NCBI GenBank assembly: GCA_047629975.1
Contig: JBLHUT010000038.1
Coordinates: 1-17,693, forward strand
DNA length: 17,693 nucleotides
From: JBLHUT01 sp047629975
GTDB taxonomy: Bacteria > Pseudomonadota > Alphaproteobacteria > Rhodobacterales > Rhodobacteraceae
Direction of reading: 5' to 3'
In this document: positions 7,127-13,941 of the stretch, one piece after another
Layout: each line of letters begins with the position of its first letter
Position numbering within the stretch: the first letter of the stretch is position 1
The notes under the pieces: generated by a model
What the model was told of the DNA's origin: nothing
What the model saw: only the letters and a program-made list of their open reading frames with translations
The model's database searches: none
Made by a program: the position numbers and the translations under genes

Positions 7127-8521
7127 TCATCTGCGCGATAAATAGCTGCGTGAGATTGTTGCCGCGATGGTGTTGCTCCGCACGGCGGCGCTCCCATCCG
7201 CGTCCACAAACCGATGCCTGTAACTGGCCCGCAGGTCCCAATCCTTTGTCAGTTCGCGAGTATAGCTGACACTGAAATTCGATTGCGCCCTGTCAATCCC
7301 AAGTAATGCCTGAGCGTCGGCAACTCTGTGGGACAGGTTCAATGCCAAGGATGAAATGCTATTGAGATCATAGGCATAACCAAGCGAGATATCACTATTG
7401 AGAAACCGGTCGCCATCAAGATTTGTGCTTGCACCCTGACTAAGTTGTACGGTGTAGGATGCGCGTGGCACCTCGCCTTGGTAGAAGACAGAGAGCAGCG
7501 GATCGATGCCGTTGCTATTGGTCTGGCTTGCGCCGAACGAATACGTAACTTTTGCCCGCTTAAGCTCCATCTTGCGCTCGACCGTGAGCGAAGCGCTTCG
7601 ACCGCCGGTGATAACGGCGGAATTAAAGATCGCACCCAAGGAACCATTCGGCAACTGACGGGTAAGCGACAGTGCGGTCGAAATGCCCTCATCAATTCCG
7701 GAGCTTTCGACGCCAAGAACCGTCGTGCGACTTTCCCGACGATCAAACGTAACATCACTTCCAAAAACCAAAGTGGGACTAAGAGTGTAAGCAAGCCCCA
7801 ACCCGAAATTCTGAGTGCTTTGTTTGCTGTCGAGAAGATCATCCTGGTCCGTTTCGGAGAACCGTGCGATCAGTTTCAACTCGGCTGTCCGGCTCAGGTC
7901 AACGCGCAAATAGGCATCAACCGAAAAGTTTAAAGTATCGACCAGATCGGGATCAGTTGTGTCCTGATAAGTACTGTCACTGTAGCCCAAAGAAAACGCC
8001 GCCCCGATCGGGGATCTTGTGCCGAACTCCATCTGCAAATTTGCCGTTATCTGCTCAAGGGTTCCGTTATCGTAGATCAGATCCGTACTGGTAAACGTAT
8101 CGGCAATTTCTGTATCGTTTACGTCAAGCTGCTGATAGCCGGCTTGCACGGCCAAAGTCGTGCTTGCACCGCTCTGGGTATAGTCGAGTGTTCCGGATGG
8201 ATTTTGAAACCCGAAGGTATCCCCGCCATCATCAGCAAGGTGGCCGAGTACCGTTTGTCCACCAAACGCAAGGCTGATGGTCTGGGTCCTTGTCTTGCTT
8301 TCCAAGCCAAAGGTCAGGTCGGTCGTTAAAACCCCTGACGCGCCAGCAGGATCTGCGACGTTGCTGTAATTGTCGCTTACAGTGATACCATGTGCAACAT
8401 CCAGCGTCAGCTTAACCCCGGGAAGGAGCGATAATGCTTCCTGTGTGAAAGCATCACCTGAATTGATAACCGATAGAGCTGACGCTACAATCAGGATGTT
8501 TGTGCGCGTTTTGGTGGACAT
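7127..8521 (-). CDS. Outer-membrane beta-barrel protein of the EPS locus
   Basis: A 464-residue exported protein. The N-terminal 25 or so residues (KTR then a hydrophobic stretch ILIVASALSVINSG) form a signal peptide, with likely cleavage near GDAFTQ. The rest is a run of alternating amphipathic strands, for example ISLAFGGQ, SFSLGYSDS-like segments, AELKLIARFSETD, LVFGSDVTFDRRES, KVTYSFGASQ and DLRASYRHRF. Tight Asp/Asn/Gly turns separate the strands, and the C-terminal strand includes SNTIAATISRSYL. This resembles the uncharacterised barrel proteins (BBP2-type, or the PEP-CTERM-associated hypothetical family) found beside XrtA-type EPS genes. It starts five bases after the OPX stop, so the two are surely co-transcribed. 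The likely job is the outer-membrane exit channel for the polysaccharide. Family naming is less certain than the barrel call. Confidence 0.75.
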   Translation of the reverse strand: MSTKTRTNILIVASALSVINSGDAFTQEALSLLPGVKLTLDVAHGITVSDNYSNVADPAGASGVLTTDLTFGLESKTRTQTISLAFGGQTVLGHLADDGGDTFGFQNPSGTLDYTQSGASTTLAVQAGYQQLDVNDTEIADTFTSTDLIYDNGTLEQITANLQMEFGTRSPIGAAFSLGYSDSTYQDTTDPDLVDTLNFSVDAYLRVDLSRTAELKLIARFSETDQDDLLDSKQSTQNFGLGLAYTLSPTLVFGSDVTFDRRESRTTVLGVESSGIDEGISTALSLTRQLPNGSLGAIFNSAVITGGRSASLTVERKMELKRAKVTYSFGASQTNSNGIDPLLSVFYQGEVPRASYTVQLSQGASTNLDGDRFLNSDISLGYAYDLNSISSLALNLSHRVADAQALLGIDRAQSNFSVSYTRELTKDWDLRASYRHRFVDADGSAAVRSNTIAATISRSYLSRR

Positions 8522-8526
8522 CTATC

Positions 8527-9129
8527 TTACTCGAACAAACGGCGTTCAGGTACGAGGATCACGTCGCCCTCTTGCAAAACGACATCCCGGTCAAGCCCGA
8601 CCCCGCGCGAGATTGCACGGAAATTCAACGTGATAAGAACCTCAGAACCGGAACTCGTTCGCTTGCGAATCTGAATACGCTTTGTTGCGGCAAAATCGGT
8701 AAAGCCGCCGCTTTGCGACAATAACTGAAGAATTGTGGTGCCTGGGATAATTGATTTCGGGCCGGGTGTATTGACCTCGCCAAGAAGGTAAACCGTCGGG
8801 TTTTCTTCATTCAACGGGTCATCAGCCACTTCTTGAGGGATCGTACCGACTGCGACGTAAACTGTGGGCGGGCTTGCAAAGTTGGGACTCAGTTTTGCAA
8901 TAAGAGCCTGCTCGATCTGTTCGATCGTTTGTCCGGAGGCCGTAAGCGTGCCGGCCAAAGGAAAGCTGATCCGACCGTCAGGAGTGACCAGAAGAGTACG
9001 GTTCAGGCTCGAATCCTCAAGCACCTCAACACGCAGAGTGTCCCCGACGCTGACCTCGTAATTTCCCTGAGCATGCACGGACGCTCCAAGGGTAAATGCA
9101 AAGACGAGTGCGATGATGTATTTGACCAT
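8527..9129 (-). CDS. Short periplasmic polysaccharide export (OPX/Wza-like) protein
   Basis: A 200-residue protein with a Sec signal peptide ending VHA-Q (cleavage after Ala20). It has no lipobox cysteine, so unlike Wza it is a soluble periplasmic protein. Residues 24-95 form the polysaccharide export (PES) domain (YEVSVGDTLRVEVLED, DGRISFPLAGTL). Residues 112-195 form an SLBB domain (VYLLGEVNTPG, LLSQSGGFT, VLQEGDVILVPER). It ends right after VPERRLFE, so it lacks further SLBB domains and the C-terminal amphipathic helix by which Wza crosses the outer membrane. The size matches the short PEP-CTERM-associated export proteins. The start has AGG seven bases upstream. It lies 123 bases downstream of the TPR gene, across a strong hairpin, and is tightly coupled to the barrel gene. 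Confidence 0.88.
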   Translation of the reverse strand: MVKYIIALVFAFTLGASVHAQGNYEVSVGDTLRVEVLEDSSLNRTLLVTPDGRISFPLAGTLTASGQTIEQIEQALIAKLSPNFASPPTVYVAVGTIPQEVADDPLNEENPTVYLLGEVNTPGPKSIIPGTTILQLLSQSGGFTDFAATKRIQIRKRTSSGSEVLITLNFRAISRGVGLDRDVVLQEGDVILVPERRLFE

Positions 9130-9168
9130 TTTTTTGCCTTGCTCGCTTGTGTTACTCTAAAAGCAATA

Positions 9169-9203
9169 CGGCACGATCTCTTGCTGGTGAAGAGACCGTG
9201 CCG
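9169..9203 (-). terminator. 14-bp stem-loop between TPR and OPX genes (attenuator-like)
   Basis: On the + strand CGGCACGATCTCTT (9169-9182) and AAGAGACCGTGCCG (9190-9203) flank a seven-base loop. In - strand RNA the single non-Watson-Crick position is a G-U pair, so all 14 positions pair; in + strand RNA it would be A-C. In the - direction the stem is followed by TATTGCTTTT, a broken T-rich tract. This fits a partial terminator or processing/stability hairpin inside the operon. Confidence 0.6.
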
Positions 9204-9252
9204 CACTTGATCGTTAAAAGCTCAAGAATTTTCTAAACGTCGTTTTTTGGCA

Positions 9253-11733
9253 TCACTCAGGTTGGGTCGGCTCCGTCTCGGCCTGCTCGGCCAGACGCTC
9301 CTTCTCCAGTTTTTCCTTTACCTTGCGCAGCTCGGATCGCGCGGTCTGGAACTGTGGGCGCGCATCACCAAGAGCAAGAGCAATTGTTTTCTCAAGTTGT
9401 GGAATAGCCTTTTCCAGCATGTTGAGACGCGCATAAGTCATCCCGAGGTGGAATTGCACAAGCGGATCGTCTGCCAGCGTTTCTGCGGCCGGTTCAAGAT
9501 TGCGCAATGCTTCATCAAGATCACCCCGTCGGAAGGCAATCCAGCCGTAGGTATCCTGATAGGGGGCGAAATCGGAATCTCTCAGGCGCCGCGCAATGCG
9601 ATAGGCTCGCTCGATGCTTTCTTCGTCATCGCGCAGCGTCGACAGCAGGCTTGCGAGGTTGTTGGCGATAACGCTGGTCGCACTGTTCCGGTTATAGAGG
9701 CTTTCATAGACTTGGAGTGCTGATTCGTAGTCTTTGTTCCGCTCCATGATGCTGGCCTGCATCCAACGCAGGTTGACGCTGTCGGGAACGGCAGAAAGAG
9801 CTTCCTCAACGGCGGCATCTGCTTCGTCGCTTCGTTCAAGCGCATTCAGGCTTCGAACGATCTCAAGCCAGACACGCTCGCTGTTTCCATCCTCGCTCAG
9901 AAGAGCGCGGTAAACCTGTACCGCTTCGTCATGATTTCCCTCGGAGGCCTTCAACGCGCCTTCGAGGAAGCGCAAGATTCTGTCACTGGGGCGTTCCGCC
10001 CGCAATTGCTCCAGATAAAGCGTCGCTTCATCGATCTCGTCGCGGTCAATATAACTGCGGATCACAGCAATTTCGGCGCCCATGTTGCCTTCGCCCGTAT
10101 CAGCAAGTTCCCTCAAGAATTTCTCGAGTTCCCCAGTCTTTTCCTGTGCTTGAAGGATCGCATAACGCAAGTCGTTCGCCATCACATCGGTGCGTTCAAC
10201 CTGAATAGATCTAAGGGTGCGCTCGACTTGTTCGGCACGTGGCCAATCCTTGAGGGCGACATAGATGTCTGCCAACTCCTTGAGCAGCAAAGGACGATTC
10301 GGGGTGATGCGCAACGCATCGACTATGATGCCTTCTGCGGGCAACAGACGATCTTCACCCACCAGAAAGCGTGCATAACGCATGCTTTCGTCGGGCGCAG
10401 AGCCAGAAGCCTGTACCGCCAGCGCAAGTACTTCCCCGGCCAGCTCCCGGTTGCCGTTCAGCAGATGGGCCCGTGCGGTGATGGTCATGATAGTCGGGTC
10501 GTTTGGTTCTTGATCAAGCGCCTTGCGAAGGTCGATGATTGCTTCGTCGGTCAGGTTCTGGTCAATAAGCCAATTTGCACGAACTTTGAGGGCCTCTACT
10601 TGACGGGCGTCAACCAAAAGAACTTCCTCGATCAATGCGCGTGCACCAACCTCGTTTCCGGTTTCGTCAAGCATCCGAGCCAAAAGAACTTTAAGATCCA
10701 AGTTTTGCGGGTTATCGCCACCGGCTTCTACAATTCCGGTAAGCTCGGTAATTGCAGTGTCGGTGAACCCGTCCTCATAGTTCATTGTCGCCCGCATCGA
10801 TTTGAAAAGCGGATCGTTCGTGCCTTCTTCGATCAGAGCGTCCAGTTCAGAGCGTGCGGTTTCCCTGCCGCGGGCTTCGTCAAGAAAACGCACTACTGTG
10901 ACACGCGCGCCATCGTCGGCCACCTTGGGTTCGTATTGTTCCCGCAAAAACTTCTCGGCTGCATCAAGATCGCCGCGTGCAAGATAGTAGCGGATCAACG
11001 ATTGCTTCACCGTGCTGTTTTCGGGGAAGTTTTTGAGCATTTCGCGAAGCTCTGTCTCGACTGCCGGGAAATCCTGACGGCGGGCAAGGATTTCCAACTT
11101 GGTCTGATAAAGAGCCAGGTTGCCGGGAGCGCTTATTTTGGCGCGTGCAATTTCGTCAAGCGCCTCAAGCTCGAGCCCTTCGCGCACCATATTATCAATG
11201 ATGATGCCGTGGAGCATGATCGACGTGGGCTCTTGCACCTGAAGTTGTTTCGCTGATTCGGCGACATCCCGTCGCATACTGCCGTCTTCGGCGATCAATG
11301 CATTGCGATACCCGACCGCAAGTTCGACAATTTCCAGCCGAGGGTCGCCTTCATTGAATTTCCTTGCGCTCAGGAGGTTCTTTTGCGCCTCTTCGTACTC
11401 GCCAAACTCCAACGCCAGCTCTGCAAGAGCAAGGTGCGCTTCGGGGTGTTCGGCGTAGAGTTCGGTGATTGTCTGGTAGAGAGAGAAAGCTCGCGACCCA
11501 TTGCCCGACTGACGCACCAGAAGTGCTTGCGTCGCCAGAGCCTTTTCGTAGGTCCCTACGAGTTTTAGAGCATTGCGCAATTCGATCATTGCTCGGGCCG
11601 GATCATCGGCTGCGATCAGCTCTTGTGCCGACGCGAAATGTGCCTCGGCACGTTCTTCCGAGGTCTGACAACCGGCAAGTGCTAAAACGCACAATACAGC
11701 CAAAACTGACTTGAGAGAGGTCCAAGGGCGCAT
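9253..11733 (-). CDS. prsT: Large TPR-repeat lipoprotein, PrsT-like (XrtA/PEP-CTERM type EPS system)
   Basis: An 826-residue lipoprotein. The signal peptide ends in a lipobox ALAGC with Cys22, followed by Gln, which does not signal inner-membrane retention. The remainder is an almost unbroken array of TPR-like helix pairs, such as AHFASAQELIAADDPARAMI, HLALAELALEFGEYEEA, LLKELADIYVALKDWPRAE and TYGWIAFRRGDLDEALRNL. It is acidic and Ala/Leu/Glu-rich. Length and C-terminal pattern fit the PEP-CTERM-system TPR lipoprotein family (about 900 residues). Its role in EPS export is probably scaffolding of polymerisation and export parts in the periplasm. The frame runs up to 11796, but the ATG at 11733 has GGAG upstream and gives a proper signal peptide. 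A 441-codon open frame on the opposite strand is a shadow. Confidence 0.85.
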   Translation of the reverse strand: MRPWTSLKSVLAVLCVLALAGCQTSEERAEAHFASAQELIAADDPARAMIELRNALKLVGTYEKALATQALLVRQSGNGSRAFSLYQTITELYAEHPEAHLALAELALEFGEYEEAQKNLLSARKFNEGDPRLEIVELAVGYRNALIAEDGSMRRDVAESAKQLQVQEPTSIMLHGIIIDNMVREGLELEALDEIARAKISAPGNLALYQTKLEILARRQDFPAVETELREMLKNFPENSTVKQSLIRYYLARGDLDAAEKFLREQYEPKVADDGARVTVVRFLDEARGRETARSELDALIEEGTNDPLFKSMRATMNYEDGFTDTAITELTGIVEAGGDNPQNLDLKVLLARMLDETGNEVGARALIEEVLLVDARQVEALKVRANWLIDQNLTDEAIIDLRKALDQEPNDPTIMTITARAHLLNGNRELAGEVLALAVQASGSAPDESMRYARFLVGEDRLLPAEGIIVDALRITPNRPLLLKELADIYVALKDWPRAEQVERTLRSIQVERTDVMANDLRYAILQAQEKTGELEKFLRELADTGEGNMGAEIAVIRSYIDRDEIDEATLYLEQLRAERPSDRILRFLEGALKASEGNHDEAVQVYRALLSEDGNSERVWLEIVRSLNALERSDEADAAVEEALSAVPDSVNLRWMQASIMERNKDYESALQVYESLYNRNSATSVIANNLASLLSTLRDDEESIERAYRIARRLRDSDFAPYQDTYGWIAFRRGDLDEALRNLEPAAETLADDPLVQFHLGMTYARLNMLEKAIPQLEKTIALALGDARPQFQTARSELRKVKEKLEKERLAEQAETEPTQPE

Positions 11734-11849
11734 CGCTAACTCCGAATTACTAATTGTATCTTGCGCCAACAGACGCAATACACGCCAGCTGCACATAATA
11801 TGCGCACCTGACGTTTTCTAGACTGTAGTGATCACAAATATGTTTCTGA
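11734..11849 (-). other. Spacer between transferase and TPR genes
   Basis: A 116-base AT-richer spacer between co-directional genes. Read on the - strand it holds TACAAT near the TPR start, but I find no convincing -35 at proper spacing. It also contains a small TGATCA-centred palindrome near 11830. I see no terminator. The TPR Shine-Dalgarno (GGAG) lies at its end. Confidence 0.3.
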
Positions 11850-12539
11850 TTAGTAACCCGTACCACGGGCAACAATCGAAATGGTCCGGTAAAGGATCGC
11901 AACATCATTTCCAAAGCTCACGTTTGCAGCATATTTCGTGTCAAACCGGGCACGGCCACTGAACTGGCACGAATTTCGGGCAGAGATTTGCCAAGCGCCT
12001 GTGATCCCGGGGCGCACTGTGTAGTAGGCGGTTCCCGGATACATTTCCTGCTGCTCGGTCATCATCGGGCGTGGTCCCACAAGGGCCATATCTCCGAGAA
12101 TGACGTTCCAGAGCTGCGGAAGCTCGTCGAGCGAGGTCTTGCGAAGGAGGCGTCCGACCTTGGTCACCCGTGGATCATTTTTGAGTTTCTGCGTCGCCAC
12201 CCACTCTGCGCGTGCGGCTGCATCCTGTTCAAGGTGGTTTTCAAGCTCTGCGTCTGCGTTCACAACCATTGTGCGAAGTTTCAATATGCTAAACTTCCGC
12301 CCTCCGAGTCCAACACGCTCCTGACGGTAGAACGGGCGACTGCCGTCCATTGCGACCATAACGGCCAGAATTGCGATCACTGGCACGACAAGCGGTGCGC
12401 TAAGGACGATCAGCAAAAGATCAAAAACTCTCTTGAGGCCATTCCGGTAAAGGCCGGCCTTCCGTGTGGTGGGCTTTGCCGCTTCGGGTAAAACCACCAC
12501 TTCTGCAGTTTCGCCAACATCTGTAAAATGAGCTGTCAT
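11850..12539 (-). CDS. Initiating sugar transferase (polyprenyl-phosphate phosphoglycosyl transferase)
   Basis: A 229-residue monotopic phosphoglycosyl transferase of the Bac_transf (WbaP/PglC/ExoY-like) family. It transfers a sugar phosphate from a nucleotide sugar to undecaprenyl phosphate on the inner face of the inner membrane, the committed step of EPS synthesis. Visible elements are KRVFD plus a single hydrophobic re-entrant hairpin (about 37-63), FYRQERVGLGGRKFSILKLRTM (70-91, quoted in two blocks of the family), TSLDELPQLWNVILGDM with the Asp138-Glu139 catalytic pair, LVGPRP (153-158) and YTVRPGITGAWQ (173-184). It lacks the extra membrane domain of WbaP, so it is the short catalytic-core form. 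The ATG at 12539 is chosen because GAGGAA lies six bases upstream; a GTG at 12545 would overlap that site. The sugar specificity cannot be read. Confidence 0.92.
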   Translation of the reverse strand: MTAHFTDVGETAEVVVLPEAAKPTTRKAGLYRNGLKRVFDLLLIVLSAPLVVPVIAILAVMVAMDGSRPFYRQERVGLGGRKFSILKLRTMVVNADAELENHLEQDAAARAEWVATQKLKNDPRVTKVGRLLRKTSLDELPQLWNVILGDMALVGPRPMMTEQQEMYPGTAYYTVRPGITGAWQISARNSCQFSGRARFDTKYAANVSFGNDVAILYRTISIVARGTGY

Positions 12540-12544
12540 AATCA

Positions 12545-12566
12545 CTTCCTCGAAAAAATTACGAGG
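12545..12566 (-). promoter_or_regulatory. Ribosome-site hairpin before the sugar transferase
   Basis: On the - strand CCTCG (12566-12562) and CGAGG (12552-12548) form a five-pair GC-rich stem around a nine-base T-rich loop. The 3' arm is the Shine-Dalgarno itself, CGAGGAAG, six bases before the ATG. When folded, the ribosome site would be masked. This may limit translation of the first enzyme of the pathway, and loop or RNA-binding protein interactions could open it. Confidence 0.4.
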
Positions 12567-13083
12567 CCCTCATGAAACCACGACTAAAAACTTGCCTTGG
12601 TTATTAAAAATACTAGCCCACTCAGAGAGGAGCTCTGACCAACTAACACTTCCTATCTTTAATGCAAAGTTTGTGCAAAATGAAGCACTAATCATTACCT
12701 ATTTAAGTTGTTGTTTTTGAAATATTTTCTTGATTGCCGAGTGTTTTTTGAGCGCTTTGATCTTCGCTATGGCGTGTACTTGTGCGGAATCTGTGCGGCC
12801 TTATGGGCTCATTTTGGACTTGCGCGGCGCGGTTTCACGGTTAATTTCGTCCACGCCGAGTGGTTTTCGGGCGTTTTTCGCGGGTGAGTCGGGCTTTGGG
12901 GCGTTGATCCGCTCAGGCGGCGACGCGACCCTTCTTGTGCTTGGGCGTTCAATTGGGCATACACGCGATATAAATTTTTAAGGGCGCACCGTGCCTATGA
13001 GTTGCGTGGGTCGCTCAGAGTGTTTTTTAACTTTTGTGTGGCAACCTTGAAAGCCTATTGCAAGTTCGGATCCTATAGTAGCG
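12567..13083. other. Divergent control region of the EPS locus
   Basis: About 520 bases between the two divergently read EPS arms hold no gene I can support. The part from about 12570 to 12730 is markedly AT-rich compared with both flanks. The part from about 12770 to 12960 is GC-richer and contains an 83-codon frame beginning with TTG at 12730, which has no ribosome site and no recognisable family. TATAAA at 12969-12974 could be a -10 element for the + arm, but no good -35 accompanies it. The region must hold promoters for both arms, though I cannot place them firmly. Confidence 0.5.
12622..12638. repeat. Perfect inverted repeat, possible operator
   Basis: TCAGAGAGGAGCTCTGA has two six-base arms (TCAGAG/CTCTGA) around a five-base centre. 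It lies in the AT-rich upstream region of the sugar transferase, about 83 bases before its ATG and just upstream of TAGTAT, which could serve as a - strand -10. A dimeric regulator site is a reasonable reading, but no known consensus matches. Confidence 0.35.
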
Positions 13084-13941
13084 ATGGTTAGTGCTTCAGA
13101 TATTTATACTGATTTCTTCGGGATGAAGGAGCGGCCGTTCACGCTGCTTCCTGATCCTGATTTTCTTGTTTGGACCCCGGGGCACCGGGCGGCGTTTACG
13201 ATTCTGGAGTACGGTATCGTGATGCGTGCGCCGATTACGGTTTTGACCGGAGAGATCGGGGCGGGCAAAACCACGCTTTTGCAGCATTTGATGCAGTCGA
13301 TCTCTGATGATACGACGATCGGGTTGGTTTCCAACGCTCAGGGCGGGCGCGGCGATCTGTTGCGATGGGTTTTGAACTCGTTTTCCGTAACGGTGCCAAG
13401 CGGTCTTGATTATGTTGCAATGTTTCAGTGCTTGCAGGATTTTCTGCTTAATGAGTACAGCGAAGGCAGGCGCGTCATAATTATCATTGACGAGGCGCAG
13501 AATTTGTCTGTTGAGGCGCTTGAAGAATTGCGCATGTTAACCAACATCAATGCAAATAAAGACGACCTTTTGCAGCTGGTTCTTGTCGGGCAGCCTGAAT
13601 TGCGATCGCTGATCACCAGCCCCCAACTCAAGCAGTTCGCCCAAAGGGTGGTTGCAAGCTATCACCTGTCGCCGATGACGATGGACAGTGTTGCGGCCTA
13701 TATTGCGCACCGCTTGCGACATGCCGGAGGCACAGGTGAAGAGTTTTCTGAAGAGGCCGTGAAGGCGATCTTCAAGTATTCCGGCGGGCTTCCGCGGCTT
13801 GTTAACAAGCTTTGCGACTTTGCGATGGTCTATGCCGCGATGGGAGATGAACACATTGTGACCGGGGCGATTATTAACCAGGTCGTGGCCGATGGTGTAT
13901 TTGTTGCAACGAATTTATTGACTGAGCAGGCTGCCGAATGA
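13084..13941 (+). CDS. ExeA/GspA-like AAA ATPase of the exosortase-type EPS system
   Basis: A 285-residue cytoplasmic ATPase. Walker A is GEIGAGKTT (56-64, Lys62), Walker B is VIIIIDEAQN (131-140), and the sensor-like segment is LVGQPEL (167-173) followed by QFAQRVVASYHLSPM. The N-terminal YTDFFGMKERPFTLLPDP motif and the overall layout match the ATPases linked to XrtA/PEP-CTERM EPS clusters, relatives of type II secretion ExeA. It lacks the C-terminal peptidoglycan-binding or membrane parts of ExeA. The exact role is unknown; it may energise or organise the export machine. It opens the + arm, and its stop overlaps the start of the chain-length gene as ATGA (13938-13941). No strong Shine-Dalgarno precedes the ATG. 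Confidence 0.88.
   Translation: MVSASDIYTDFFGMKERPFTLLPDPDFLVWTPGHRAAFTILEYGIVMRAPITVLTGEIGAGKTTLLQHLMQSISDDTTIGLVSNAQGGRGDLLRWVLNSFSVTVPSGLDYVAMFQCLQDFLLNEYSEGRRVIIIIDEAQNLSVEALEELRMLTNINANKDDLLQLVLVGQPELRSLITSPQLKQFAQRVVASYHLSPMTMDSVAAYIAHRLRHAGGTGEEFSEEAVKAIFKYSGGLPRLVNKLCDFAMVYAAMGDEHIVTGAIINQVVADGVFVATNLLTEQAAE

Noticed and set aside
9931..11256. A 441-codon open frame on the + strand opposite the TPR lipoprotein gene
   Set aside because: It is fully antisense to a gene with a lipobox, a ribosome site and clear TPR repeats. Its protein has no recognisable domain and its Cys/His/Phe-rich make-up is what the complement of Ala/Glu/Leu-rich codons gives.
12730..12981. An 83-codon frame in the divergent EPS control region
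   Set aside because: It starts with TTG, has no Shine-Dalgarno, matches no family I know and crosses a base-composition change. I treat it as non-coding.
13051..13083. TATAGT just before the ATPase start as a -10 element
   Set aside because: No -35-like sequence lies at the right distance, and the implied start would fall inside the ATG.
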